From an uncultured Prevotellaceae bacterium (GTDB lineage Bacteria; Bacteroidota; Bacteroidia; Bacteroidales; Bacteroidaceae), in the NCBI GenBank assembly GCA_946410305.1, contig CAMJZV010000025.1:1-45743 (forward strand): DNA of 45,743 nt. Direction: 5' to 3'. Position numbers and translations under genes: made by a program. How positions within the stretch are numbered: the stretch's first letter is position 1; the number at the start of each line of letters is the position of its first letter. The notes beneath the pieces are model-generated. The model was not told where the DNA came from and did not search any database. It was given only the letters and a program-made list of their open reading frames with translations. Shown in pieces: positions 9,007-15,619 of this stretch.

Positions 9007-9948
9007 TTATTTTAATTTTGAGACTGGGCCTTTCAGCGCAGCGATAAATCGTTTCGTGCATTCGAGGTCTTCAGCAATGATATTGGGCCACTCTTCTTCT
9101 GGGTTGTTGTAGCCACCAGGGAACTCTGTTCTTATAGAAGTAGTGCGATAGCCTTCCAGCTCTTCCCAATTCAACCCAGGGCCATAGGCTTTGTCAATCT
9201 GTTCTTTATCATTCATCAGTTTGTGAAGAATAGACAGATTTTCTGCTTCAGAACCCTTGCCCTTATCAATACGAAGCTCGCAACGCACAAAGTCCTTGGT
9301 TACCCACAAAGTCCATTGAACGCCGCCAATACCTGTTCCACTTGAGATGAAACTATCTTTTGTAGCAGAGGAATTTTTGAAGGCTGGCATCGTCTTGTCT
9401 GCCTTAAAAACTTTAAGCAACTCTGTCCAGAACTTGTAGCGCATTTCATGACGACGCGTTTCTTGACGTTTGAGTTCACCCTTCTCACGAGCCTCTTTCG
9501 ATGGAGCTGACTTGATGGTGAAGAGTGGACCTAATGGAGAATCGCCTATGCGAATAAGTTGTAATTCGAGTAGATAGAAATCGCAACCATTATCTGTTTC
9601 GTTGAGCCAGTTAACTGCCTCTACGTGTTCCTCTTTGGCTTTTTCGACTATCCATATTGCCACTTTAGCATCGAAAGCAGTACGATAGGTAATGATTTTA
9701 CCCAGGTGATCATGATTGGAATCACCAAATTGGTTTTCTATCACAACACCAGAACCGTCTTCCAATTCAGCACGGATGTCCACACGGAAATTCTCAGATG
9801 TCTGCTCTGTAGATGGATTGACAAGCTTTAAATGAATGGCCTCAGAAACATATTCAAGATTCTCTGCGAGCCAAGGGGTGAAATCTCCTGACTCACTTTT
9901 GAAATGATTCTTCAGTCGAATGCTTTCTATCTTACTTATCTTACTCAT
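9007..9948 (-). CDS. DUF4268-containing PD-(D/E)xK nuclease-like protein
   Basis: The frame opens at 9981, but a TAATTTTG box at 9976-9969 lies within that extension, so the ATG at 9948 (MSKISKIESIRLK, 313 residues) is chosen. The N-terminal half has the restriction-endonuclease-fold pattern common in DUF4268 proteins: FRVDIRAELEDGSGVVIENQF (Asp, then Glu-Asn-Gln near residue 67) followed by DHLGKIITYRTAFDAKVAIWIVE. The second half (YKFWTELLKVFKA, WTLWVTKDFVRCELRID, LNWEELEGYRTTSIR) is the DUF4268 domain proper. The catalytic Lys of a classical ExK is replaced by ExQ, a variant tolerated in several nuclease families. The next gene, the ATPase-helicase, starts 21 bp downstream, so the two are probably co-transcribed and may act together. 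Confidence 0.8.
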   Translation of the reverse strand: MSKISKIESIRLKNHFKSESGDFTPWLAENLEYVSEAIHLKLVNPSTEQTSENFRVDIRAELEDGSGVVIENQFGDSNHDHLGKIITYRTAFDAKVAIWIVEKAKEEHVEAVNWLNETDNGCDFYLLELQLIRIGDSPLGPLFTIKSAPSKEAREKGELKRQETRRHEMRYKFWTELLKVFKADKTMPAFKNSSATKDSFISSGTGIGGVQWTLWVTKDFVRCELRIDKGKGSEAENLSILHKLMNDKEQIDKAYGPGLNWEELEGYRTTSIRTEFPGGYNNPEEEWPNIIAEDLECTKRFIAALKGPVSKLK

Positions 9949-9968
9949 AGTCTTTTGGTTTCTAGCTG

Positions 9969-10008
9969 CAAAATTACTCACTTACTGTGCAGGTTTTCTG
10001 CATTGTTC
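9969..10008 (-). promoter_or_regulatory. Promoter of the DUF4268 gene with shared 29-bp upstream block
   Basis: TAATTTTG (9976-9969, minus) is preceded by 9 bp and then by the same 18-bp core found at 3600-3583 (here 10003-9986). The homology extends over 29 bp with three mismatches. The block also overlaps the end of a YhcG-fragment reading frame (9978-10145), so it could be a coding relic instead of, or as well as, an operator. Confidence 0.55.
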
Positions 10009-10145
10009 AGAATTGTTTTCTCCAGACTCTGCAATTGATTCTTGAATCGACTCATTATTGCCAAATTATTAGTCCAACTAATTTGTCTCAACAGTGGTGA
10101 GAGTTTTTCATCTGCACCATTATATGTCTCATAGAACTGCTTCAT
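9978..10145 (-). pseudogene. 55-codon DUF1016/YhcG N-terminal fragment
   Basis: A short open frame, ATG at 10145, overlaps the last codons of the intact YhcG gene in another frame and ends at TGA 9978-9980. Its product, MKQFYETYNGADEKLSPLL then RQISWTNNLAIMSRFK, corresponds to the segment of DUF1016 proteins that follows the N-terminal domain (compare FLSISFTHHVRILENAK in the intact neighbour). The remaining residues (NQLQSLEKTILNNAENLHSK) do not continue the family, and there is no nuclease domain. This is the remnant of another YhcG-type gene from which most has been deleted, giving three DUF1016 loci in 10 kb. Whether it is translated is unknown; the overlapping ATG would allow coupling. 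Confidence 0.65.
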
Positions 10146-11331
10146 TCGCCAAAGGTTCTTCTTTTCTACTACTTTCCATAAACACCTTTTGCAGGGCTTC
10201 CTTTGGAGGCAGTGCCTTCAGGAGTTCTGGATCCATTTCGTCAGCAGTCTTATAGGTTGCCACTCCCATCGGTTGCTTGAAATCCTGCATGATGTACCCG
10301 GCATAATCTACATCTGCATTCTTGCAGAGTATGATGCCAATAGGTGCTTCTTCGTGATCTCGTCGGTCATCATCATTCAATATTCGCAGATAGGCACTTA
10401 GTTGTGCAAGATAGGCTACCTTGAAATTGCCATTCTTCAACTCGAATACCACTGTTCGATTCAGGTCGCGATTGAAGAACAAAAGGTCTATCCAGTGGTC
10501 GTGGCCCAACTTATCGAAGTGAACCTGACTGCCAGAGAAGGTAAAGCCACGCCCAAAGGTCATTATGAAGTTTTTTATATTATGAACGATATTACTCTCT
10601 ATCACTCGCTCGTCTACATCCTCTTCGTGCATACCCAATTCTTCTACATTGATGAAGTCAAGCAGATATTCATCCTTAAACATACGTATAGCACGATATG
10701 CCTGCTTGTAGTCTGGGATGGTAGCAAGGAAGTTGTTGGGCATCTTGTCCTGATGGTGGTAGAGGTCCTGCTTTTTGATAATGCTTGGCAAATCTTCGGT
10801 AGTGGGCTTGTAATTGTGACAAAAACGTATATAGAACAGGCGCTCGTCTGTATCTTTTGCATTCTCCAATATGCGAACATGATGCGTAAAACTGATGCTC
10901 AGGAACTCCGCCAACGGGAAGTTTGGTAAATTCGCCAATTGTAATTGGCGAATTGTATTTGTTTGATTATCAGCTTGTTCTACAGTCTCTTTGGCATATT
11001 CTGTCGCCTTTTTATTTAATTCGCCAATCGCAATTGGCGAATTTGGTTCTATCATATACCATGCTTCATAGAATAGACGCATGTTTTTGAGACTTGAAGC
11101 GCCAAAACCACGTAATCCGGGAAGTTCCTGACGCAACTGCTTGCTGATGTTGTCGATTGCGCCGGTTCCCCAGTTTTTGTTGCGGGTATTCTCAGAAATA
11201 TACCTGCCAATACCAAAGTACAGAGCCAATTGCTCTTGGTTGACTGCCTTAGCCGCACGAGCCTGACTCTGAAGAATCGCGGTTTTTATGATATCAACAG
11301 CTTTTGTGTATGTTTTGACGTCTTGTTCCAT
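10129..11331 (-). CDS. DUF1016/YhcG-family PD-(D/E)xK nuclease
   Basis: A 400-residue intact YhcG-type protein. Residues 1-95 form the DUF1016 N-terminal domain (AVNQEQLALYFGIGRYISEN, NISKQLRQELPGLRGFGASS, LKNMRLFYEAW). Residues 96-135 are a linker containing two palindrome-encoded segments. Residues 140-400 hold the nuclease fold: HHVRILENAKDTDERLFYI, then the active-site pattern GHDHWIDLLFFN (Asp near 278) and VVFELKNG (ExK near 293), then LAQLSAYLRIL. Family knowledge places these proteins in Holliday-junction-like or restriction-type nucleases, usually with type I restriction genes or in defence islands. It starts 15 bp after the WYL regulator stop, so the two form an operon. Unlike the copy at 1367-1807 it keeps the catalytic domain. 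Confidence 0.9.
   Translation of the reverse strand: MEQDVKTYTKAVDIIKTAILQSQARAAKAVNQEQLALYFGIGRYISENTRNKNWGTGAIDNISKQLRQELPGLRGFGASSLKNMRLFYEAWYMIEPNSPIAIGELNKKATEYAKETVEQADNQTNTIRQLQLANLPNFPLAEFLSISFTHHVRILENAKDTDERLFYIRFCHNYKPTTEDLPSIIKKQDLYHHQDKMPNNFLATIPDYKQAYRAIRMFKDEYLLDFINVEELGMHEEDVDERVIESNIVHNIKNFIMTFGRGFTFSGSQVHFDKLGHDHWIDLLFFNRDLNRTVVFELKNGNFKVAYLAQLSAYLRILNDDDRRDHEEAPIGIILCKNADVDYAGYIMQDFKQPMGVATYKTADEMDPELLKALPPKEALQKVFMESSRKEEPLANEAVL
10929..11043. repeat. Two 26-bp palindromes in the linker of the intact YhcG gene
   Basis: Copies at 10929-10954 and 11018-11043 both have arms AATTCGCCAAT and ATTGGCGAATT, share 24 of 26 bases, and have centres 89 bp apart. Both are translated in frame (NSPIAIGEL and RQLQLAN) at about residues 96-105 and 126-134, the same location as the unrelated palindrome pair in the truncated YhcG gene. 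Confidence 0.85.
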
Positions 11332-11346
11332 TGTGTGTTGATTGGT

Positions 11347-12342
11347 TTATTTGTCTGTGTATTTCTTATTCATTGCTTGTATTTTCTCTGCTATCTTATC
11401 CCTGAAACTGGCTGGAGCGATGACTTCTATGTCTTCTCCAAAGGAGAGAATGAGCGATTCCAGCTCTTTGTTCACCTTGACATTGATGGAGATGATGGCA
11501 TGGTCTTCTGCCTCCTCGACGATACGCTGAGAGAGGTGGAGGGGCTTGGTGCGAATATAGTTAAAACGCTTGCCAGTCACCTTGATGATGATATCTTCTG
11601 CGTCAACATCAGGGACTGTCACACCTATGACATCGTCGAAGTATTCTGAGAAATTAATCTCTGCCTCCTTGTAGGGTAGGGCAACCTCTTCAAAGCTGTC
11701 AATACGGTCAAGGGCATAGTGAGCGTAAGTGTCATAGCCCTTAGCCTGGGCTATGAGGTACCAGCGGTCGTTGTACTGCTTCAGGTGGTAGGGATAGACA
11801 ATGGCTGTGATGGTATCCTTTCCATAAGGCGTATAGCTGAGTTTAAGCACGCGTCTGGTAAGGATGGCCTGTAACAGTTTGCTGAAATGCTCAAGCCCCT
11901 TTAGGTCTATATTCGATTGGAACGATACTACGGGTGAAGTGTTTTCTTCGAACAGCCCGCCTTCTACCTGCATCAATATGGTACGCACCCAGTCGTATAA
12001 TGGTTCCCCTTCAAACTGCCTTAAAACATAGATAGCATCTTCTATCTTATTGCGTTCTTCATCATTCATGCGGAAGAGTGGCAAGTTATAGTCTGTATCA
12101 GCATAGCGATACAAACGCTGGCGTCCACGTTTTAGCTTTTCGTTGAGAACTATTCCGTAATCTGCTTCCAGTATATTGATGTCATTCTGAACGGTACGCT
12201 TGGAAACATCTGGCTTGTCGGCTTTGCGTAATGCCTCGTTACACTCATCAACCAAATCGTCGATGGTGTATTCTCTGTATCTGTTTCTGAAGCACTTGTT
12301 CAGCACTTGGTATCGTAGTAGTACCTGCTTGTCTACCGGCAT
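11347..12342 (-). CDS. WYL-domain transcriptional regulator of the island
   Basis: The frame opens at 12393, but a TATCTTTG promoter box at 12376-12369 lies inside that extension, so the ATG at 12342 (MPVDKQVLLRYQVLNKCF, 331 residues) is the likely start. An N-terminal winged helix-turn-helix (TIDDLVDECNEAL, VSKRTVQNDINIL near residue 42) is followed by the WYL domain with its signature NDRWYLIAQA near residue 189 and a WCX-like C-terminal region. Family knowledge: WYL regulators such as BrxR and CapW sense ligands, often nucleic-acid or nucleotide, and control phage-defence operons, frequently as autorepressors. It is first in the minus-strand block and 15 bp ahead of the YhcG nuclease gene, so it probably controls the island. 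A candidate binding site is the core shared by the promoters at 3566 and 9969. Confidence 0.88.
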   Translation of the reverse strand: MPVDKQVLLRYQVLNKCFRNRYREYTIDDLVDECNEALRKADKPDVSKRTVQNDINILEADYGIVLNEKLKRGRQRLYRYADTDYNLPLFRMNDEERNKIEDAIYVLRQFEGEPLYDWVRTILMQVEGGLFEENTSPVVSFQSNIDLKGLEHFSKLLQAILTRRVLKLSYTPYGKDTITAIVYPYHLKQYNDRWYLIAQAKGYDTYAHYALDRIDSFEEVALPYKEAEINFSEYFDDVIGVTVPDVDAEDIIIKVTGKRFNYIRTKPLHLSQRIVEEAEDHAIISINVKVNKELESLILSFGEDIEVIAPASFRDKIAEKIQAMNKKYTDK

Positions 12343-12368
12343 AGGGCTCGTTCTTAGCTTATTGACTA

Positions 12369-12392
12369 CAAAGATAGCAAATATTTTGCACA
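12369..12392 (-). promoter_or_regulatory. Promoter of the WYL regulator operon
   Basis: TATCTTTG (12376-12369, minus) lies 26 bp before ATG 12342. Directly upstream, plus-strand GCAAATATTTTGCACA (12377-12392) is a near-palindrome that keeps TGTGCA and TGC at the spacing seen in the shared core of the other two island promoters. The match is weak, but it could be a divergent copy of the same operator. Confidence 0.4.
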
Positions 12393-12533
12393 AAACGAAG
12401 AAAAAGGAAGAAAATTTGTATAATTAAGGGATTGGCACCTGATCTATCAGAAGTTTTTGCGAAATCTATTTTCCAATTTGTCCTTGGATATTTATGCGGT
12501 TTTTGTTTTGAAGACCTGAAAATTTTGTGATAG

Positions 12534-12880
12534 AGACTGTCAGACTGACAAAAGCCCGATGTGCAGGGCGTTTGCAGTCTTTTTGGAGACTGTCAAGACT
12601 GACAGGAGACTGACAGCCCATCGGCTTTAAATTCTAATAGAATAATTGTCTAGAAAATTCCAAGAATTCTCTAGAGAATTGTCCGCGTATTAGGTGTGTA
12701 CGGTAGAAATTCTCTAGAGAATTTTTCGTTTATACAGCTGATATTCGAATAGATACAGCTGATATGCGCAAAGATACTGCTATTATCTGGACTAAATGTT
12801 GTCAGTCTTGTCAGTCTCTAAAAGACTGTCAACAGACTGCAAATGCCCTGTGCATCGGGCTTTTGTCAGTCTGACAGTCT
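12534..12880. repeat. ~350-bp nested dyad filling the non-coding stretch 12394-12935
   Basis: Outer arms 12534-12560 and 12854-12880 are perfectly complementary over 27 bp; the next 20 bp inward pair at 17 positions, and further GACTGTCA/GACTGACA words pair with a small offset to about 12610 and 12798. The ~190-bp centre holds two copies of the perfect palindrome AATTCTCTAGAGAATT (12665-12680 and 12708-12723, 43 bp apart) and a direct repeat ATACAGCTGATAT (12732-12744 and 12753-12765, 21 bp apart). No open frame or clear promoter lies in it. It separates the defence block from the decayed sugar locus. A large structured RNA, a protein-binding array or a MITE-like element are all possible. Confidence 0.8.
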
Positions 12881-12935
12881 TTAACACGTTTTTTGCTACT
12901 TTTCGTTACAAAAAAACTATAAATATGCATTTTTT

Positions 12936-13567
12936 TTATTGAACTTTCAAAATGAAGGCATAGTGGTAGGGCTGGTTGCCGTCAATAGTATATTGCGGCA
13001 ACGTGTGCTTGCCCCATGTGTCAGCACCACCTACGCCGTGGATGTTGAGGTCAATGTTCAGATTGACAAAGCGGCCACGCTGGATATCTTGCGGATGACG
13101 GGGAGCAGCATCAAGGTCCTCCTCACCGTAGTCCCAGGCACGGATGCAGAGTGGTTGGAGACCCTCAATGCGTAAGCGAGGGCTAAGGGCTGAAGTCTGG
13201 GAGCCGATTTCAAACCAGCGGATGTCGCAACGGTTGCCATTGTCCTGCGGATGGATATATTCCGTTTCGTACTCGCTGAGCGGCATCTCGTATTCACTGA
13301 GGAACGCAGAGCCCTTGCGGTCAGGGTAGTTCTCGGAACCATAGCAGACAGTATCACAGGTGATATCATACTCGCTGGGGTCGGTAAAGCTGTCGCGATT
13401 GATGATGCGGATGGTGCCGTCGTGTTCGTCGCGCTCGAAGGCAACTGCAACGTGGCATGATAAGGCAGTTTGTTGATGCCAAGTACAGCGGGATTCTCCC
13501 AGTCGTGAACCTGCGCATTAGCTGTTATTGCTAACAACGAAACCAGAATTGTGATACACCTTTTCAT
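12936..13567 (-). pseudogene. GH2 beta-galactosidase reduced to its two ends
   Basis: The gene opens with a signal peptide (MKRCITILVSLLAITANAQ) and the start of a mature GH2 enzyme (VHDWENPAVLGINKLPYHATL). At about 13448 the frame breaks and continues in another frame with the C-terminal region of LacZ-type GH2 enzymes: GTIRIINRDSFTDPSEYDI, then GLQPLCIRAWDYGEEDLDA, RGRFVNLNIDLNIHGVGGADTWGK and QPYHYAFILKVQ. A normal enzyme is about 1000 residues; the catalytic barrel and most else is missing, leaving roughly 43 plus 170 residues. It follows the mutarotase gene by 31 bp, so it was the second gene of that operon. The retained parts show few other lesions, suggesting the deletion is fairly recent. 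Confidence 0.85.
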
Positions 13568-13598
13568 ACGTTATAGTTGTTATTTCGTTTTTAATCGT

Positions 13599-13988
13599 TT
13601 AGTCATACAGGTAGAACATTCTTTCCATCATTCTCCATTTCTCGTCAGATGTGCTGCCGGGCTTACACTGCTGGAACATGGCAACATAGTCCTCCCACTC
13701 AGCCTGTCGTGGTAGTGTGGCAAGTTTCGCCATAGCACTGTCCCAATCAAAGTCAACTGGAGTTTCCACAATCATAAACAGATGGTTGTCGAGTATGTAG
13801 ATCTCCATCTCGAGGATACCTACAGACTTTATCCCCTCACGTATCTCAGGCCACGAATGGTATCTGTCGTGAGCCTCCTTGTATCTGGCTATCAATTCTG
13901 GATTATTCTTCAGGTCCATCGTCTGACAGTATCGTTTGGTGGGCACACCATATGTCTTGCATTTATAGCCTGATTTGCTCTCGTTCAT
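13599..13988 (-). CDS. L-rhamnose/L-fucose mutarotase-family protein
   Basis: A 129-residue protein of the RhaM/YiiL (COG3254) ferredoxin-like fold family, which interconverts alpha and beta anomers of deoxyhexoses. The core begins KRYCQTMDLKNNPELIARYK and continues AHDRYHSWPEIREGIKSVGI, LEMEIYILDNHLFMIVET and ends DEKWRMMERMFYLYD; the YxxxH and Trp-containing positions typical of the family are visible. It carries about 17 extra N-terminal residues compared with RhaM. A CAAAGATA motif (14015-14022; minus TATCTTTG) lies about 27 bp before the start. It is the only intact gene of a locus whose glycosidases (GH2, GH2, GH29) and AraC regulator are all deleted. A GH29 remnant nearby favours fucose over rhamnose as substrate, but the sequence alone cannot decide. 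Confidence 0.85.
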   Translation of the reverse strand: MNESKSGYKCKTYGVPTKRYCQTMDLKNNPELIARYKEAHDRYHSWPEIREGIKSVGILEMEIYILDNHLFMIVETPVDFDWDSAMAKLATLPRQAEWEDYVAMFQQCKPGSTSDEKWRMMERMFYLYD

Positions 13989-14014
13989 ATTTTGTTTCGT
14001 TATGATTGTCGTTG

Positions 14015-14022
14015 CAAAGATA
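14015..14022 (-). promoter_or_regulatory. -7 box for the mutarotase gene
   Basis: TATCTTTG on the minus strand (14022-14015), 26 bp before the ATG. No good TTTG is seen 19-21 bp upstream, so only the -7 half is supported. Confidence 0.5.
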
Positions 14023-14163
14023 AGGATAATTTTCTTATCCTCTACTAATTATTGTCGACTTTTTATAGCACAATATCGATATAACACTAAAAAAAACAAT
14101 AAAAAGTTGCTCATCTCGAAAATTATTTGTTCTTTTGCAAACTAAGAAACCTAGAGACCTCGG

Positions 14164-14343
14164 ATGATTAATTACCCGATAGACAAACTCCGGCTGCTGA
14201 CACTCAACGTAGGACTGGCCAATCACTGCGGTGACTGGAACTGGAGTAAGTTGGAGAAGGCCGAACTGGCGCTGCTTACAACCAGCATGCCAGTTAAGAG
14301 CATAGCCGACTCGCTGGGGTATGATGACTACTCTTCAATGGTG
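14164..14343 (+). pseudogene. AraC-family regulator reduced to its ends
   Basis: The frame starts MINYPIDKLRLLTLNVGLAN, a form seen at the N-terminus of AraC-type sugar regulators, and jumps after about 26 residues to a helix-turn-helix segment: LEKAELALLTTSMPVKSIAD then SLGYDDYSSM, which corresponds to the second HTH of the AraC DNA-binding domain. The sensor domain and first HTH are missing, as is the end of the second HTH, where the sequence runs straight into a GH2 gene fragment. The fused open frame (to 14421) is therefore not a functional protein. The original regulator probably preceded and controlled the GH2 gene. Confidence 0.7.
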
Positions 14344-15273
14344 CCTGCGTGCATCACGACGATGGTGTGCTGGGCGCTATGGCATTCGACGCTGCCGAAA
14401 TTCGAAAAGTGCGCCAGATGAAGGATGCTGGACGACTATCCATACGTCATTGGTGACATGGTGTGGACGGGTCTCGACTACCTAGGTGAGTCGGGCATCG
14501 GTCGTAACTACTACGATGGCGAGACGCCTGGCGAATCTTGGCGCGAAGGTGGTGTGCCCGAGTGGCATGGTGCCTATTGTGGCGATGTGGACATCACGGG
14601 TTGGCGCAAACCCATCAGTCATTATCGCGAGATGTTGTGGAGCGATTCTAAGGATCTGTACATGGCTGTAAAAGAGCCCGATGGCTATCGTGGCAAGATT
14701 AATATGACATCATGGAGCGTATGGCCCACATGGGAGAGTTGGACTTGGACGGGATGGGAAGGCAAGCCTGTCGAGGTCGAGGTTTACACCAAGGCTCCCG
14801 AGGTAACATTGTATTTGAACGGTAAACAAATAGGTAAAAAGAATGTTGATCTCAGCACAGAATTCAAGGCAGTGTTCACAGTGCCCTACGAGGCTGGAAC
14901 ACTGCGTGCTGAGGCAGGAGGCGAGAGCGTCACGCTGAGCACGGCCGGCGAGCCTGCTCGGCTGCGTCTCACTGCCGACAAACCAGCGCTTAAAGCTGAT
15001 GGTCAGGACCTTGTTTACATCACCGTCGAGGTGGTTGATGCTCAGGGCCGTGTATGTCCCGATGCTGCTATCCCCTGCGAGGCTACAGTTCAGGGACAAG
15101 GCAGACTGATGGCCTTCGCTACAGCCAACCTCCAAGACCGTGAACCTAAGACCTCTGCTCGCGTAACCACCTGGAAAGGTCGCGCGCTGCTGGTGGTGCG
15201 TAGTACCAACAAGAAAGGTAAAGCGAAGGTCACAATTAAGAGCAATCTGCCTTCAGCAACGCTATCGATTTAG
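14344..15273 (+). pseudogene. GH2 glycosidase: short catalytic-core fragment fused to the C-terminal half
   Basis: From about 14352 one frame reads HHDDGVLGAMAFDAAEIRKV then RQMKDAG, the conserved GH2 barrel segment before the catalytic acid region. After a break at about 14425 another frame continues to 15273 (from MLDDYPYVIGDMVWTGLDYL) with the end of the barrel (GVPEWHGAYCGDVDITGWRK, SHYREMLW) and Ig-like C-terminal domains (VEVEVYTKAPEVTLYLNGKQ, TADKPALKADGQDLVYITVE). The segment between, with the catalytic glutamates, is gone, and so is everything N-terminal. The 282-residue piece is open from its ATG but lacks an active site. It runs to within 4 bp of the convergent GH29 remnant. Confidence 0.82.
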
Positions 15274-15557
15274 TAAACAATCTCTATATTGGCAAGGTCG
15301 GTCTTGAACACCTCGTCTATCATCTTTTTAAAAGCGATGCCTCGCAGACTGTCAGTGGGGTGGATGCGACCATTAGGTGCTATGGGGAAATTAAGGAGTA
15401 GGGTAGAGTTGCGACCTACCGATTTATAGTAGGTGTCCATCAGTTTCGACAGACTCTTGACATGTTCACAGGATGTGTTGTTCTCTACTTGGGCATGTGC
15501 CAGTATGGGCATCACGGCCATCAATATGGTGATAATAAGTTGGTTATAATTGATCAT
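15270..15557 (-). pseudogene. GH29 alpha-L-fucosidase remnant
   Basis: A 95-residue open frame. Residues 1-23 are a signal peptide (MINYNQLIITILMAVMPILA). After about 10 further residues it jumps to the end of the GH29 barrel: LMDTYYKSVGRNSTLLLNFP then IAPNGRIHPTDSLRG, very characteristic of fucosidases, followed by AFKKMIDEVFKTDLANIEIVY. A full enzyme is 450-700 residues, so the catalytic Asp region is deleted. The reading frame ends at a TAA that lies in the tail of the convergent GH2 remnant, so the C-terminal domain has been lost too. The gene keeps its start and frame and may still be expressed, but cannot be a fucosidase. Confidence 0.78.
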
Positions 15558-15619
15558 AGGTCAGTTTTTCGCTATCAGTATGTACGAAAATCCCCAATGC
15601 GGATATAACAAGTAGTTTC

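Noticed and set aside
12534..12880. Integron attC site or invertible promoter
   Set aside because: No integrase or invertase gene nearby, no attC core sites, and the loop contains no clear promoter facing a gene.
14425..15273. Functional 282-residue glycosidase
   Set aside because: It is the C-terminal part of a GH2 enzyme without its catalytic residues, preceded by a frame-shifted core fragment.
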